Origin: G963665545 sp963665545
GTDB taxonomy: Bacteria > Pseudomonadota > Gammaproteobacteria > Xanthomonadales > SZUA-36
DNA length: 64,000 bases
Direction of reading: 5' to 3'
Assembly: GCA_963665545.2 (NCBI GenBank)
Contig: CAXXKZ010000004.1
Location: 434,001 to 498,000, forward strand
Translations under genes and position numbers: made by a program
In this document: positions 27,202 to 36,108 of the stretch, one piece after another
Layout of the letters: the number at the start of each line of letters is the position of its first letter
Position numbering within the stretch: position 1 is the stretch's first letter
The notes under the pieces: generated by a model
Databases searched by the model: none
Seen by the model: the letters and a program-made list of their open reading frames with translations, nothing else
Told to the model about the DNA's origin: nothing

Positions 27202-28452
27202 ATGAGCTCAACAGCTAAACCTTCCACCCCCGTCCTGGGCATTCGTGCCAACTTGCCCCAATTCAGCCTGCTGGTGGTTATCAACGCCTTTGTCGGCGCC
27301 ATGGTCGGCCTGGAGCGCGCCCTTCTTCCTCTGATCGCCGAGGAAGAATTCCTGCTTGCAGCGCGTACGGCGGTGCTGTCTTTCATTGTCGTTTTCGGCA
27401 TCACCAAGGCCATAACCAATTACTTTGCCGGTCGTTTGTCGGACACCTGGGGGCGCAAGAATGTGCTGGTGGCCGGCTGGCTGGTCGCCACGCCCGTGCC
27501 TTTTTTGCTGATGTGGGCGCCGGACTGGTCCTGGGTGCTGTTCGCGAACCTGTTTCTCGGCGTCAGCCAAGGCCTGACCTGGTCCACCACGGTGATCATG
27601 AAAATCGACCTTGCCGGTCCCAAAAGGCGCGGCTTCGCTATGGGTATCAATGAATTTGCAGGTTACCTCGCTGTAGCGCTTTCAGCGCTGGCGACCGGCT
27701 ACATCGCGGCAACCTGGGGATTGCGTCCCGAGCCTTTCTACCTGGGCATAGGCTTTATCGTGTTCGGATTGGCGCTATCGGCATGGTTGGTTCGCGATAC
27801 TCGCGATCATGTCGCCCACGAAGCCAGCACGCATCACCAACCGGCGGGCGCATTGAGCCAAAAGGAAATATTCACCCGCACCTCATTCACCGACCCCAAT
27901 CTTTCATCAGTCAGCCAAGCCGGTATGGTCAATAACCTCAACGATGGCATGGCTTGGGGGCTGTTTCCATTGTTGTTTGTTGTCGCTGGTCTGAGCCTCA
28001 CCGAAATTGGTTGGCTGGCCGCCATTTATCCGGCTGTTTGGGGCATCGGTCAGTTGTTTACGGGCGCATTGTCAGACCGTATCGGACGCAAGGGATTGAT
28101 CGTTGCGGGCATGTGGCTGCAGGCAGGCGGTATTGCCGTCATCGCTATATCCGGGCAATTTGCGGGTTTTGCTGCCGGTGCGGCGATCTTGGGCGCCGGC
28201 ACAGCCATGGTCTACCCCACCCTGTTGGCGGCCATCGGCGACGTGGCTCATCCCGAGTGGCGGGCGTCATCGGTTGGGGTCTACCGGTTGTGGCGCGACC
28301 TGGGTTACGCCATTGGTGCGATCATTGCCGGCATCATTGCAGACTGGTTGGGCATGCAGGCCGCCATCTGGACGATTGCCACCCTGACATTTGCTTCCGG
28401 TGCAATTGTCATGCTGCGGATGAACGAGACACACCCTGGGATGCAACAGTGA
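27202..28452 (+). CDS. MFS transporter
   Basis: About 416 residues with twelve predicted helices. The cytoplasmic loop 2-3 signature FAGRLSDTWGRKNVLVAG and its second-half counterpart FTGALSDRIGRKGLIVAG are both clear. The best start is ATG 27202; in-frame starts at 27172 and 27181 fall within the preceding repeat arm. It overlaps the desulfurase start by four bases (GTGA), so transporter and enzyme are coupled. The substrate is unknown; a sulfur compound, amino acid or peptide is suggested by the neighbours only. Export and import are equally possible. Confidence 0.85.
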   Translation: MSSTAKPSTPVLGIRANLPQFSLLVVINAFVGAMVGLERALLPLIAEEEFLLAARTAVLSFIVVFGITKAITNYFAGRLSDTWGRKNVLVAGWLVATPVPFLLMWAPDWSWVLFANLFLGVSQGLTWSTTVIMKIDLAGPKRRGFAMGINEFAGYLAVALSALATGYIAATWGLRPEPFYLGIGFIVFGLALSAWLVRDTRDHVAHEASTHHQPAGALSQKEIFTRTSFTDPNLSSVSQAGMVNNLNDGMAWGLFPLLFVVAGLSLTEIGWLAAIYPAVWGIGQLFTGALSDRIGRKGLIVAGMWLQAGGIAVIAISGQFAGFAAGAAILGAGTAMVYPTLLAAIGDVAHPEWRASSVGVYRLWRDLGYAIGAIIAGIIADWLGMQAAIWTIATLTFASGAIVMLRMNETHPGMQQ

Positions 28453-29603
28453 CCGAATCAAAACGACCCATTTATCTGGACCATAATGCCAGTACCCCTG
28501 TCCTGCCCGAAGTGGTGGACGCGATGCTGCCATACCTGCGCGAGCATTTCGGCAATCCGTCAAATACTCATTACTATGGCAGGCTGATGCATAAAGCTGT
28601 CGAACGTGCCCGAGAGCAAGTGGCGACGCTCATCGACTGCCGACCGGAGGAACTGTTCTTCACTTCCGGCGGCACGGAGGCCAACAACCTGGCGATTCGG
28701 GGAGTGACATCAGCATTGCCTTCACGCAAACAGCTGGTGACGTCCGTCATTGAACACCCGGCCACCGCCGGGCCCTGCGCTTTGCTGGAGCGCCAGGCTT
28801 ACAGTGTCGCCCGGGTCGCTGTTGACGAGGTGGGTCGGGTTAATCCAATACAGGTTGCCGCTGCAGTCACGGACCAAACGGCGCTGGTCACCATCATGCA
28901 TGCCAACAGCGAAACCGGCACCCTCCAACCCATCGGAGAATTTTCCGAGGTTGCTCATCGTGCCGGCGCGCTGATGCATACCGACGCCGCCCAGTCTTGC
29001 GGCAAAGTACCGGTATCTACAGCCAACGAGGCAGTAGATCTGCTCTCCATAGCCGGCCACAAACTCTACGCGCCACAGGGCGTGGGGGCCTTGTTCGTCC
29101 GCTCTGGAACACCCATCGAACCCCTGGTCATTGGCGCAGATCATGAACAGGGTCTGCGACCCGGCACCGAAAATGTCGCGTCTATTGTGGGGCTGGGCAA
29201 AGCCTGCGAAATCGCCAGGAAAACACTCATCGAGGAATCCAACAGAATTCAACGATTGCGGGACCGGCTATGGCATGACTTGCTGGCGGGTATTCCAGCG
29301 CTGGGGCTGAACGGCTGCCCCAGCAATCGCCTGCCCAACACGCTGAATGTGCGGTTTCCCGATGTAACCGGAAACGCCCTGCTCGCCCGCTGCCCGGAAC
29401 TGGCGGCATCCACCGGATCGGCCTGCCATGAAGGAGGCGACAGTGCCTCGGAGGTGATATTGGCCATGGGTGTGCCCGAAGCTGAGGCGGTCGGTTCAGT
29501 TCGTCTGACGCTGGGACGGCACAATACTGAAAATCAAATCAATACCGCCGCAGAGGCGCTCATTCGAGGATGGCGCGAGCTTAGTTCCAATAGCGTCACT
29601 TGA
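28449..29603 (+). CDS. NifS/IscS-like cysteine desulfurase family aminotransferase
   Basis: About 384 residues from GTG 28449. Class V PLP fold: IYLDHNASTPVLPEV at the N-terminus, FTSGGTEANNLAI (phosphate loop), HTDAAQSCGKV and the PLP lysine in LLSIAGHKLYAPQGVGALFVR. The active cysteine is in ASTGSACHEG, so sulfur removal from cysteine or a related thiol amino acid is plausible. There is no IscU, IscA or regulator next to it, which argues against the housekeeping Isc role. Coupling to the MFS gene suggests a catabolic or thiol-scavenging task. The gene ends one base from the stop of the convergent aminotransferase. Confidence 0.88.
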   Translation: MTESKRPIYLDHNASTPVLPEVVDAMLPYLREHFGNPSNTHYYGRLMHKAVERAREQVATLIDCRPEELFFTSGGTEANNLAIRGVTSALPSRKQLVTSVIEHPATAGPCALLERQAYSVARVAVDEVGRVNPIQVAAAVTDQTALVTIMHANSETGTLQPIGEFSEVAHRAGALMHTDAAQSCGKVPVSTANEAVDLLSIAGHKLYAPQGVGALFVRSGTPIEPLVIGADHEQGLRPGTENVASIVGLGKACEIARKTLIEESNRIQRLRDRLWHDLLAGIPALGLNGCPSNRLPNTLNVRFPDVTGNALLARCPELAASTGSACHEGGDSASEVILAMGVPEAEAVGSVRLTLGRHNTENQINTAAEALIRGWRELSSNSVT

Positions 29604-29604
29604 T

Positions 29605-30765
29605 TCAATCGGGATGGTCGCGGTAGTCTGGCAGCCACTGCGCCAGCAGTTCGATGGCCTGCTGAATCTGCTCGGGTTTGACCGCAAAAGAAAAACGCAC
29701 GAAACGGTGCCCCAACTCCAGATCAAAATCGATTCCCGGCGCCAGCGCGACGCCGATATCTTCCACTGCGCGGGTGCAAAACTGCAGGCTGTCCTGTGTA
29801 ATGTGGCCGAGGTCGGCATACAGGTAGAAGGCGCCATCAGGAGGCGCAATGGCAGTGATCCCCATGTCCGCCAGGCCAGCCATTAGCTGCTCACGATTCT
29901 CCCGATAAATGTCGATCCAGCGGTAAAGGTCTTCGGTCTCATCCAATGCAGCCAGTGCCGCGAATTGCGCCAGCGTTGGTGGGGTCAGAAACATATTGAT
30001 CAGATAGTTGCTGAAATTCTCTACCCACGCCGACGGCACCACCATCCAGCCGAGGCGCCAGCCGGGCATGCGGTACAGTTTCGAAAAACTGTTGATGACC
30101 AGCACATTCGGATCGAATTGCAAGGCGCTTACGGCGGGCTTGCCATAAGTGATGCCGTGGTAGATTTCATCGGAAATCAGCGTAATGCCCCGCTCTGCAC
30201 AAACCGCAACCATGTCGGCCATGCCCTGCTCGTCAAGCATTGCACCGGTCGGGTTGGCCGGGCTTGCCAGAACGAATCCGGCGGGTGCCGGATCCAGCGA
30301 AGCCAGCATTCCCGCTGTCGGCCGGAAGCCATTTTCGGCGCAACAGCGAAGCTCAAGCGGATGTAAATGCAAGGCAGTAAGCGTGTTACGGTACGCGGGA
30401 TAGCCGGGCACAACGATGGCTACACGATCACCGGTGCGGAATAAGCAAGCAAAGGCAGTCACCAGGGCGGTGCTGGCGCCGGTGGTCAATAAAATGCGTC
30501 GCGGCTCGACTTCAACTCCGTAGCGATCACGGTAATGCTGCGACAGGCGTTCTCGCAGTGGCTCGGATTCGAAATAACCCAGTGGATCGTGGTCCAGCAT
30601 CCGATGCGCCACTTCGATAGCGGCGGCCGGTGCACCGGCCGTGGGCTGGCCGAAGTTCATCGGCAGCAGCGTCTTTCCTTCGCGGGTACGCATGTAGCCT
30701 ATTCGGCCGATCTCATCGGCGTAGAAGGGTGGTATCTTCGGGACTTTTTTGACCTTGTCAGTCAC
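29605..30765 (-). CDS. Class I/II PLP-dependent aminotransferase
   Basis: A 386-residue fold-type I aminotransferase. Motifs: LTTGASTALVTAFACLF, ASPANPTGAMLDEQG, SDEIYHGITYG and the PLP lysine in VINSFSKLYRMPGWRLGWMVVP. The substrate is not predictable; the enzyme resembles aspartate/aromatic or valine-pyruvate-type transaminases. The start is given as GTG 30765, the only sensible one before MTDKVKKVPKIPPFYADEI. It runs towards the desulfurase and 34 bases downstream of the serine hydrolase, on the same strand as the latter. It could collect the keto acids made by the FAD oxidase. Confidence 0.85.
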   Translation of the reverse strand: MTDKVKKVPKIPPFYADEIGRIGYMRTREGKTLLPMNFGQPTAGAPAAAIEVAHRMLDHDPLGYFESEPLRERLSQHYRDRYGVEVEPRRILLTTGASTALVTAFACLFRTGDRVAIVVPGYPAYRNTLTALHLHPLELRCCAENGFRPTAGMLASLDPAPAGFVLASPANPTGAMLDEQGMADMVAVCAERGITLISDEIYHGITYGKPAVSALQFDPNVLVINSFSKLYRMPGWRLGWMVVPSAWVENFSNYLINMFLTPPTLAQFAALAALDETEDLYRWIDIYRENREQLMAGLADMGITAIAPPDGAFYLYADLGHITQDSLQFCTRAVEDIGVALAPGIDFDLELGHRFVRFSFAVKPEQIQQAIELLAQWLPDYRDHPD

Positions 30766-30799
30766 AGTGGTTCACTTATCCTTGCTGGAATAAAATGCT

Positions 30800-31915
30800 T
30801 CATTCAAATGTGGCCTCGACCGCTGTGGCCACGGTTTGCATGACCTGGCCGGTTTCCTCGGTGACGTGATTACACAGTATGATTACTGATTTTTGTGGGC
30901 GGGGAAAACGCATCAATACCGCAATAAAGCCGGCCCAACCGCCTGTGTGCCACACCGCCGGCTCGTCTTCAAGGTCACTGAGAAACAGCCCAAAGGCATA
31001 TTTCATTTTCTTGTCGCCCCTTTGAGGCCCCTTCTTGGAATATTCATAAGGCGTCAGGATCAGGTCGAGAAAGGCCTGCCCGCCGTAGAGTTGATTTTGA
31101 TTGAAATTATTGTCCCACAAGGCCAGGTCGCCGATGGTCGTAAACACGCCACCGTCACCGACGACATTGAGCATGGAGTTGCGTTCCTCCCACTCCCCGG
31201 CGGCGTTCCTACGGTAACCGTAGGCACGATTTTTGACAATTTCCCGATGGTTGTCGTGGAAATGCGTGTGGTCCATTCCGAGCGGTCCAAAAATCTGCTC
31301 TTGGGCAAACGCCCGCAATGACACACCACTGACCCGTTCAACAATTCTCGCCAACAGCAAGTACCCAGCGTTGCTGTATTCGAATTCAGCGCCAGGCTCG
31401 AAGTTCATCCTCTTCATCCCGTAAATGATGTCGAACAAAGTCTCGGCCTGGTAAAAATTGCCATCCTCGTCGTGGCCCAGCATGTCCATCACCTCGTAGA
31501 CATCGGGATAGCCTGCCGAGTGACTGATCAGATGACGTACAGTAATGGTGTTTTCGTATTCAGACAGCTCCGGTATCAAGCTGTGGACATCGGCATCCAG
31601 ATCGAGATCGCCGCGCAATACCAGGATGGCGATGCTGGCCGCGACGAACTGCTTGGATATCGAGCCTATCCGGAATACGGTATCGGGTGTAATCGGCACA
31701 TCGTGATCAAGATCGGCCATGCCAAATCCCCGCTGGTACAGCATCTCACCGCGTTGCGCCACGCCGACTGCGCACCCGGGGCCATCCTGGGCGACTAATT
31801 CCGCCATGATGGGATTGATCGCGTCATTAAGTTGTTCCCCCGCGCCGGCCGTCGCGGACAAAACAACACACGATAGTGCGAGGATCGAAATCAACCGCTG
31901 CCATGGTCTTGTCAT
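30800..31915 (-). CDS. Secreted serine hydrolase, beta-lactamase family
   Basis: About 371 residues from ATG 31915, with AGGAG five bases ahead. The signal peptide is LISILALSCVVLSATAGA. Class C beta-lactamase/DD-peptidase fold: FRIGSISKQFVAAS (SxxK with the catalytic Ser and Lys), YSNAGYLLLARIVE (Tyr motif) and the HTGGWAGFIAVLMRF box in place of KTG. There is no membrane tail, unlike the serine hydrolase at 19.4 kb. Periplasmic peptide or ester cleavage is expected; the exact substrate is not evident. Its strand and position suggest an operon with the aminotransferase. Confidence 0.87.
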   Translation of the reverse strand: MTRPWQRLISILALSCVVLSATAGAGEQLNDAINPIMAELVAQDGPGCAVGVAQRGEMLYQRGFGMADLDHDVPITPDTVFRIGSISKQFVAASIAILVLRGDLDLDADVHSLIPELSEYENTITVRHLISHSAGYPDVYEVMDMLGHDEDGNFYQAETLFDIIYGMKRMNFEPGAEFEYSNAGYLLLARIVERVSGVSLRAFAQEQIFGPLGMDHTHFHDNHREIVKNRAYGYRRNAAGEWEERNSMLNVVGDGGVFTTIGDLALWDNNFNQNQLYGGQAFLDLILTPYEYSKKGPQRGDKKMKYAFGLFLSDLEDEPAVWHTGGWAGFIAVLMRFPRPQKSVIILCNHVTEETGQVMQTVATAVEATFE

Positions 31916-32041
31916 AACATCTCCTTTATTCACGTCCCGCTGCCGGGGGCGTAATGTAATACAATTTCCCGACTGCTATCCATCATATCTAACCCGCAGG
32001 AGGACATAAACAGTCCCCAAAAATCGAGGAGGCATACGAAC

Positions 32042-32797
32042 ATGGCTGGAGTTGAAGGACGAGTAGCGCTGGTGACCGGCGCGGGCCGCGGCATCGGCAA
32101 GGCCACTGTTGATTTGCTGCGCAATCGCGGCGCCCGGGTCATGGCTGTCGCTCGAACTGAGGCGGAATTGGCTGCCCTGGATGTCGACTATGCGGTGGCG
32201 GACCTGGGCACCGCCGAAGGCTGCGCGCTGGCAGTCGAGGAAACCACAAGACGTCTCGGGCCGGTCGAGATATTCGCCTGTAACCACGGAATTGGCTCGG
32301 CACATGAACAAGTGCTCTGGGAGCAGGATCCCAAGGTCTGGTATGAAACGATGCGAATCAACCTGGACGGGCCGTTTCATTTGTCGCGTTTGTTGTTGCG
32401 CGATATGGTCCAACAAGGATACGGGCGTGTGATTTTCACCAGTTCTACCGCCGCTCGTATGGCCGAGCCGGCGGGCAGTGCCTATAACTGTTCCAAGACC
32501 GGCTTGTTGGGGCTGATGCGATCCGTGGCGCAGGATGGCGGCGCCTACGGCGTTACTGCCAATGCAGTACTGCCAGGCTGGGTCCGCACCGAGATGGCCG
32601 AGCGCTCCGCCCGCGCCGAGGCAGATGCTCGCGGGATTTCAGCGCCAGAGATCTGGAAAGAAAGAGACGCAATGTATCTGCCCGGCCGCGTGGTCACTCC
32701 TGGCGAAGTTGCCGAAATGATCGCTTTCCTGTCCTCGGAAGAATCCAGTGGTGTCAGTGGCCAGGCGATTACTGTTGCACTTGGCAGCGAGTGGTAG
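32042..32797 (+). CDS. Short-chain dehydrogenase/reductase
   Basis: A 251-residue classical SDR. The NAD(P) motif is VTGAGRGIGKAT (residues 11-22). CNHGIG replaces the usual NNAG, the catalytic Ser lies in VIFTSSTAAR and the Tyr and Lys in YNCSKTG, and the LPGWVRTEM loop follows. GAGGAGG sits nine bases before ATG 32042. The acidic-versus-Arg choice after strand 2 (AVARTEAE) favours NADP. It stands alone between oppositely oriented genes; the substrate is unknown. Confidence 0.88.
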   Translation: MAGVEGRVALVTGAGRGIGKATVDLLRNRGARVMAVARTEAELAALDVDYAVADLGTAEGCALAVEETTRRLGPVEIFACNHGIGSAHEQVLWEQDPKVWYETMRINLDGPFHLSRLLLRDMVQQGYGRVIFTSSTAARMAEPAGSAYNCSKTGLLGLMRSVAQDGGAYGVTANAVLPGWVRTEMAERSARAEADARGISAPEIWKERDAMYLPGRVVTPGEVAEMIAFLSSEESSGVSGQAITVALGSEW

Positions 32798-32809
32798 CAG
32801 CCGTCCAGG

Positions 32810-34234
32810 TCAAGGCAAATAATGTGCAATGGTATTGCAATAATATTCGAGTAGATCGGCATGACCACTGGCCAGCTCATAGCGACCGTCACCCGTGGGA
32901 CGGATGACTTTTCGGCGGATCAGCACATAGATTGCCTGGCCAAAGGCATAGTCTTCATCGTTATTGGGTAGCAGCACCGGTGCACCACTGCGGCTCAACT
33001 TCGTGAGCAAGTTCAGCGCCCTGACTTTGAGTTTGATCTCAGATATGGGCAAATCGTTGCTGGCCGACAGAACATGGGCCAGTACATTGGCGGGCAGCAC
33101 AGGGATCAGGCCTTCTATGGTTTGCGCCAGGTCTTTGCCCAGAGCTTCGATGCTGTTACGCCGCTGCTCGCCTGATTGGGTGGCAATATCTTCGCCGCGG
33201 GCCTGCTGCCATGCAGACAATGACAGTGGTACCCCGAAGTTCACGCAGGCATAGCCAAAAGGCTTGTGACGTCGGGGCATGGCGTAGGTGACTACGGTCA
33301 GGATAAAGCGCAGAAAAGACAACAATGAATAAAACCTGCCCTTGTTGGCGAAGCCTTCGACGCGGTGCGCTACCAGGGTCCTGTCTTCAGGAATCTTGTC
33401 GTAGTTCAGCGCTGCCGGGATGAACATGATGTCTTTGCAATTGCCATGCCCATAGGCCTTGAGCAGGTAATTGAGCATGCCCAGTTTCAGCGGCTGCATA
33501 CGCCCATCGCGCGACAGGACACCCTCAATAAACAAGCCTTGGGGCACACACTGGGAACCGGCCAGGAACACGTAGCGCTCCAGCACTCGCCGGTAAAACC
33601 TGTCTCCCATTGCGTCGGCGCGCAGGATGTAGAAACCAATGGTGTGGAGAATTTGCTTGAACGGAAAATTCAATGCCCAGGCGCCTGCGGAATACGAAAT
33701 GGGCGAGCGTTTCGAAGCCAGATAAACCAGCAACAGGGGGTCAAAATTGGAGCGGTGATTGGATACCAGCACCACCAGAGTGTCGTCCGATATTCGGTCA
33801 TAATCGCTGTCGGCGCTGCGCCCGACTGTAATCCAGTAGTAAATCCGCAGGAAGATCCGGGCCAGCCAGTATCCGAAGCGAAAGTAGATCAGAACATTGA
33901 AGGATGGAACGATTTCCTGAGCGTAAGCTCGGGTGCGCTGCCTGATGGCCTGCAGGCTTTCGCCCGTTCGAGTCCTGCTCTCCTCCATGACTTCACGCAC
34001 ACCGGCGTCATTGATGATACGGTCCAACCAAATCGGGCGGCTGGCGATCGCGTAGGTCGGCAGGCCGAAGCCCAGCTCCCTGTCGAGCAATTGCTCGGCA
34101 GCCTGCGAGCGATAGTAGAAATAGCGATGAAGCGCCGGCAACACCAACAAGTGAAAAATGCCGTAGACGGCAAGGCCCGCCAGCACGAGAAACTGCCACC
34201 AGGCTAATGTGACGGCACTATCCACCGGGACCAT
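32810..34234 (-). CDS. PlsB-like glycerol-3-phosphate acyltransferase family protein
   Basis: About 474 residues from ATG 34234, which has GGGAGG close upstream; earlier ATGs at 34264 and 34306 are possible. A membrane helix near the N-terminus (WQFLVLAGLAVYGIFHLLVLPAL) precedes an acyltransferase domain with LVSNHRSNFDPLLL (the HxxxxD catalytic pair) and GLFIEGVLSRDGRM (the substrate-binding EG motif). It resembles the C-terminal half of PlsB and is much shorter than the roughly 800-residue housekeeping enzyme. A lipid or lysolipid acyl transfer at the inner membrane is likely; which acceptor is used cannot be said. Confidence 0.82.
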   Translation of the reverse strand: MVPVDSAVTLAWWQFLVLAGLAVYGIFHLLVLPALHRYFYYRSQAAEQLLDRELGFGLPTYAIASRPIWLDRIINDAGVREVMEESRTRTGESLQAIRQRTRAYAQEIVPSFNVLIYFRFGYWLARIFLRIYYWITVGRSADSDYDRISDDTLVVLVSNHRSNFDPLLLVYLASKRSPISYSAGAWALNFPFKQILHTIGFYILRADAMGDRFYRRVLERYVFLAGSQCVPQGLFIEGVLSRDGRMQPLKLGMLNYLLKAYGHGNCKDIMFIPAALNYDKIPEDRTLVAHRVEGFANKGRFYSLLSFLRFILTVVTYAMPRRHKPFGYACVNFGVPLSLSAWQQARGEDIATQSGEQRRNSIEALGKDLAQTIEGLIPVLPANVLAHVLSASNDLPISEIKLKVRALNLLTKLSRSGAPVLLPNNDEDYAFGQAIYVLIRRKVIRPTGDGRYELASGHADLLEYYCNTIAHYLP

Positions 34235-34625
34235 TGTCCTCCCATTAGAGGTGCCATCCATCATAGCCAATTGCTGCGCGCCTTGAGGCAGATTTCTAGC
34301 CCGCAAATTTCACCAAGGATCCGGATTTTGCAGTGTGGCTGGCGAAGCAGTTTGGTAAACCGTTCGAGATATCATAGCAATAGCTATGATTCGAGAAGGA
34401 TTTGCCGAAATGCGAAGTCAGATGCAGTGCAAAACCGGATAGGACAAAGTGTACCCGGAGAAAAATGACAAAAGCGCTTGTATAACGCTGTTTCATAAGT
34501 AGAAAAATCAATTTTCGGTCCGCCTTGGTGAAATATGCGGGTTAGCCCTGGCCCATTCACATCAACACTTCCTGAGCGGATGGTAGTGTGGCAGTGTAGA
34601 TGCAGCAATCAGTGGAGGACTCACA
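34235..34625. other. Divergent intergenic region
   Basis: About 390 bases between the leftward acyltransferase and the rightward peptidase. Apart from a perfect palindrome at 34371-34390 and the ribosome binding sites, I see no gene or RNA. It should hold both promoters. Confidence 0.5.
34371..34390. promoter_or_regulatory. Palindrome ATCATAGC-AATA-GCTATGAT
   Basis: A perfect 8-base inverted repeat with a 4-base loop and partly symmetrical TCGAG flanks, lying in the divergent promoter region. It could be a repressor site or a small hairpin. No U-tract follows, so it is not an obvious terminator. Confidence 0.4.
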
Positions 34626-35582
34626 ATGCCGTTTTGCAAGCGACTCGCACCGCTGGCGTTAGCCCTGTTTATGGTCACTGCCCAGGGTCACCAGGATCCG
34701 GAAATCGCCGGCTATATTGATGTAGACGGTGGCAAAATCTGGTATCGCCTCAACGGCTCGGAGCATCTTGGGCACGCACCCGCCATTATCGTCATGCACG
34801 GGGGGCCCGGCGGCACCCACCGCGGAAATATGTCTTATGTCGCACTGTCGGACCAATACCCCGTCATTCTTTATGACCAATTGGGCACCGGCAACAGCGA
34901 CTGGCCAAATAATCACGACAACTGGCGTGTCGAGCGCTTTGTGGCGGAAATCGACCATATCAGGAACGCGCTGAAGCTGGACCAGGTGATTATCGCCGGC
35001 CATAGCTGGGGCGGAACGCTGGCCGCTGAATACGCGGTGCGCAATCCGGACGGCTTGAAGGCGGCCATCATTTCCAGTCCACTGATCAACACCCACCAGT
35101 GGATCGTCGACAACCAGCAATGGATCGAACAACTGCCCGAGGCAACCCGCAGAACAATCCAGCAGCACGAAGCGGCCGGCACCACTGACCACCCTGATTA
35201 CCGGGCAGCGGAGAAAGCCTTCTACGCCCGACACATGTGTCGCAAGGACCCTTGCCCCACAGCGCATTACGGGGACGGAGGACCGGAGCGCAACAAGGAA
35301 ATGTACGAAACCATGTGGGGGCCCACGGAATTCTACGCACCGGGCAGCTTGAAAGACTATGACGTCAGTCAGCAACTGCCCGACATCGTGGTACCTACAC
35401 TCTTCATCTGCGGGGAATACGATGAAGCTGCACCCAAGAGCTGTCACCGTTACGCGGCCATGATCGACGGTGCTGAAACGTTTATCGTGCCCGACGCCGG
35501 CCACGCCACAATGGGGGATGATGAAGCCCTTTACATCGCCACGGTCCGGACCTTTTTGACCGAAAGACTCCCACCGCACTGA
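34626..35582 (+). CDS. Proline iminopeptidase-like alpha/beta hydrolase (S33)
   Basis: A 318-residue secreted enzyme. The signal peptide is LAPLALALFMVTAQG. Family motifs: MHGGPGGTHRG (oxyanion HGGPG), LYDQLGTGNSD, the nucleophile in AGHSWGGTLAAEYA, the Asp in FICGEYDEAAP and the His in DAGHATMGDD. This set matches proline iminopeptidases, which remove N-terminal proline from peptides. GGAGG lies seven bases before ATG 34626. Unlike the cytoplasmic form, it has a signal peptide, so it probably works in the periplasm with the other peptidases of the window. Confidence 0.88.
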   Translation: MPFCKRLAPLALALFMVTAQGHQDPEIAGYIDVDGGKIWYRLNGSEHLGHAPAIIVMHGGPGGTHRGNMSYVALSDQYPVILYDQLGTGNSDWPNNHDNWRVERFVAEIDHIRNALKLDQVIIAGHSWGGTLAAEYAVRNPDGLKAAIISSPLINTHQWIVDNQQWIEQLPEATRRTIQQHEAAGTTDHPDYRAAEKAFYARHMCRKDPCPTAHYGDGGPERNKEMYETMWGPTEFYAPGSLKDYDVSQQLPDIVVPTLFICGEYDEAAPKSCHRYAAMIDGAETFIVPDAGHATMGDDEALYIATVRTFLTERLPPH

Positions 35583-35620
35583 AGCGCTCAAAGCCGCAAA
35601 TCCATCTCCACCTTGCCCTG

Positions 35621-36103
35621 ATGCTCCCGGCTGCGCACAAACCAACAACTGCAGACTGGTTGAACCTTCTGGCCCTGACTTCGTTCTGGGGTGCTGCCTT
35701 CATGTTCACAGAGATGGCTTTGCGGTCTTTCCCATCGAGTGTTTTGGTTGCGGTGCGCATCGGAGTCGCGGGTCGCAGGACAACACGCAGGCATGGGCCA
35801 TGCTCGCTGTACTTGCGGCGGGCCTCAGTTATGCCGGCAGCAGAATCTACGCCCGCAACCTGGGGCCACAGGACTCATTGGCTACTGCTGCCGGCGTGAT
35901 CGTGCTGGCCAGCCTGATGACGCTGCCGGTATTTTGTGGTACAGGGACCGGATGTGTCCTGGCCGCCAGGTATGGCGTCAATCATCGCGGTATTGGTACT
36001 GGGCGCGGTTTGCACCGGCCTGGGCATGCTACTCATTCTTGCCGGCATTGCCGTGAGCGAAATTGGCCACCGGGCCCAGCTCAAGGCCAGTATTGATCCC
36101 TGA
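35621..36103 (+). pseudogene. EamA/DMT-family transporter remnant
   Basis: Pieces of one transporter survive in different frames. The first helix region is WLNLLALTSFWGAAFMFTEMALRSFPSSVLVAVRIGVA. A middle piece from about 35790 reads AMLAVLAAGLSYAGSRIYARN. A last piece back in the first frame reads SIIAVLVLGAVCTGLGM joined directly to LLILAGIAVSEIG, with the stop at 36103. Helices between these are missing, so at least two deletions and two frame changes have occurred; an intact protein would be about 290 residues. It lies just downstream of the S33 peptidase. Confidence 0.75.
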
Positions 36104-36108
36104 CCATG

